Positions 12,130 to 12,137 of a stretch of 12,137 nt of DNA are shown here, piece after piece. Each line of letters opens with the position of its first letter. Position 1 is the stretch's first letter. The DNA is from Clostridia bacterium. GTDB lineage: Bacteria > Bacillota_A > Clostridia > Oscillospirales > Acutalibacteraceae. The DNA is taken from NCBI GenBank assembly GCA_017423885.1, contig JAFPCJ010000070.1, forward strand, positions 1 to 12,137. The letters run 5' to 3'. Both the position numbers and the translations under genes were made by a program. The notes under the pieces are model-generated. The model did no database searches. It was not told where the DNA came from and saw nothing but the letters and a program-made list of their open reading frames with translations.

Positions 12130-12137
12130 AAAACGGC

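Overview
The window looks like chromosomal DNA of a low-to-mid G+C Gram-positive bacterium, most likely a gut Clostridia member of the Oscillospiraceae/Ruminococcaceae type. This is inferred from the clostridial-type YidC, a KhpB (Jag) with a long charged linker, the RelQ-type small alarmone synthetase, AGGAGG-type ribosome binding sites with some TTG/GTG starts, and SigA-like promoters. No species can be named from the sequence alone.

Left part (1-2548): the 3' portion of an ABC exporter half-transporter runs in from the left edge. It converges on a minus-strand SGNH/GDSL-type hydrolase, with a hairpin between them. The hydrolase is divergent from rpmH, and two SigA-like promoters lie back to back between them.

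Core part (2517-5568): this is the conserved ribosome / RNase P / membrane-insertion cluster rpmH - rnpA - yidD - yidC - khpB. It makes ribosomal protein L34, the RNase P protein, two membrane-insertion factors and an RNA-binding KH/R3H protein. A perfect 8-bp hairpin lies directly behind rpmH and a hairpin terminator follows khpB. The usual neighbours dnaA and mnmE/mnmG are absent, so the cluster has been rearranged.

Stress/translation part (5590-8852): a RelQ-like (p)ppGpp synthetase, peptide chain release factor 3 (prfC) and a PAP2-type membrane phosphatase follow on the same strand. prfC and the PAP2 gene are almost contiguous. A strong intrinsic terminator at 8968-8995 ends this block.

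Accessory part (8996-12137): a second long inverted repeat/terminator is followed by an AbiE-type (type IV) toxin-antitoxin or abortive-infection pair, abiEi-abiEii. Its strong promoter is bracketed by two copies of a dyad-symmetric element exactly 80 bp apart, which are good candidates for AbiEi operators. The AbiEii protein appears to have lost acidic residues expected at the nucleotidyltransferase active site. Behind it, under its own promoter, is a clearly more G+C-rich gene for a secreted, surface-anchored protein: signal peptide, beta-rich ectodomain, acidic Pro/Thr linker, and a C-terminal Cys-Gly plus membrane helix plus basic tail. The abiE pair and the surface gene look like separately acquired cargo next to the housekeeping block.

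The most interesting items are the AbiE operator pair, the degenerate AbiEii active site, the Cys-type C-terminal anchor with a stray internal LPETG, the displaced groove charge in YidC, and the Arg/Gly-rich tail of KhpB.
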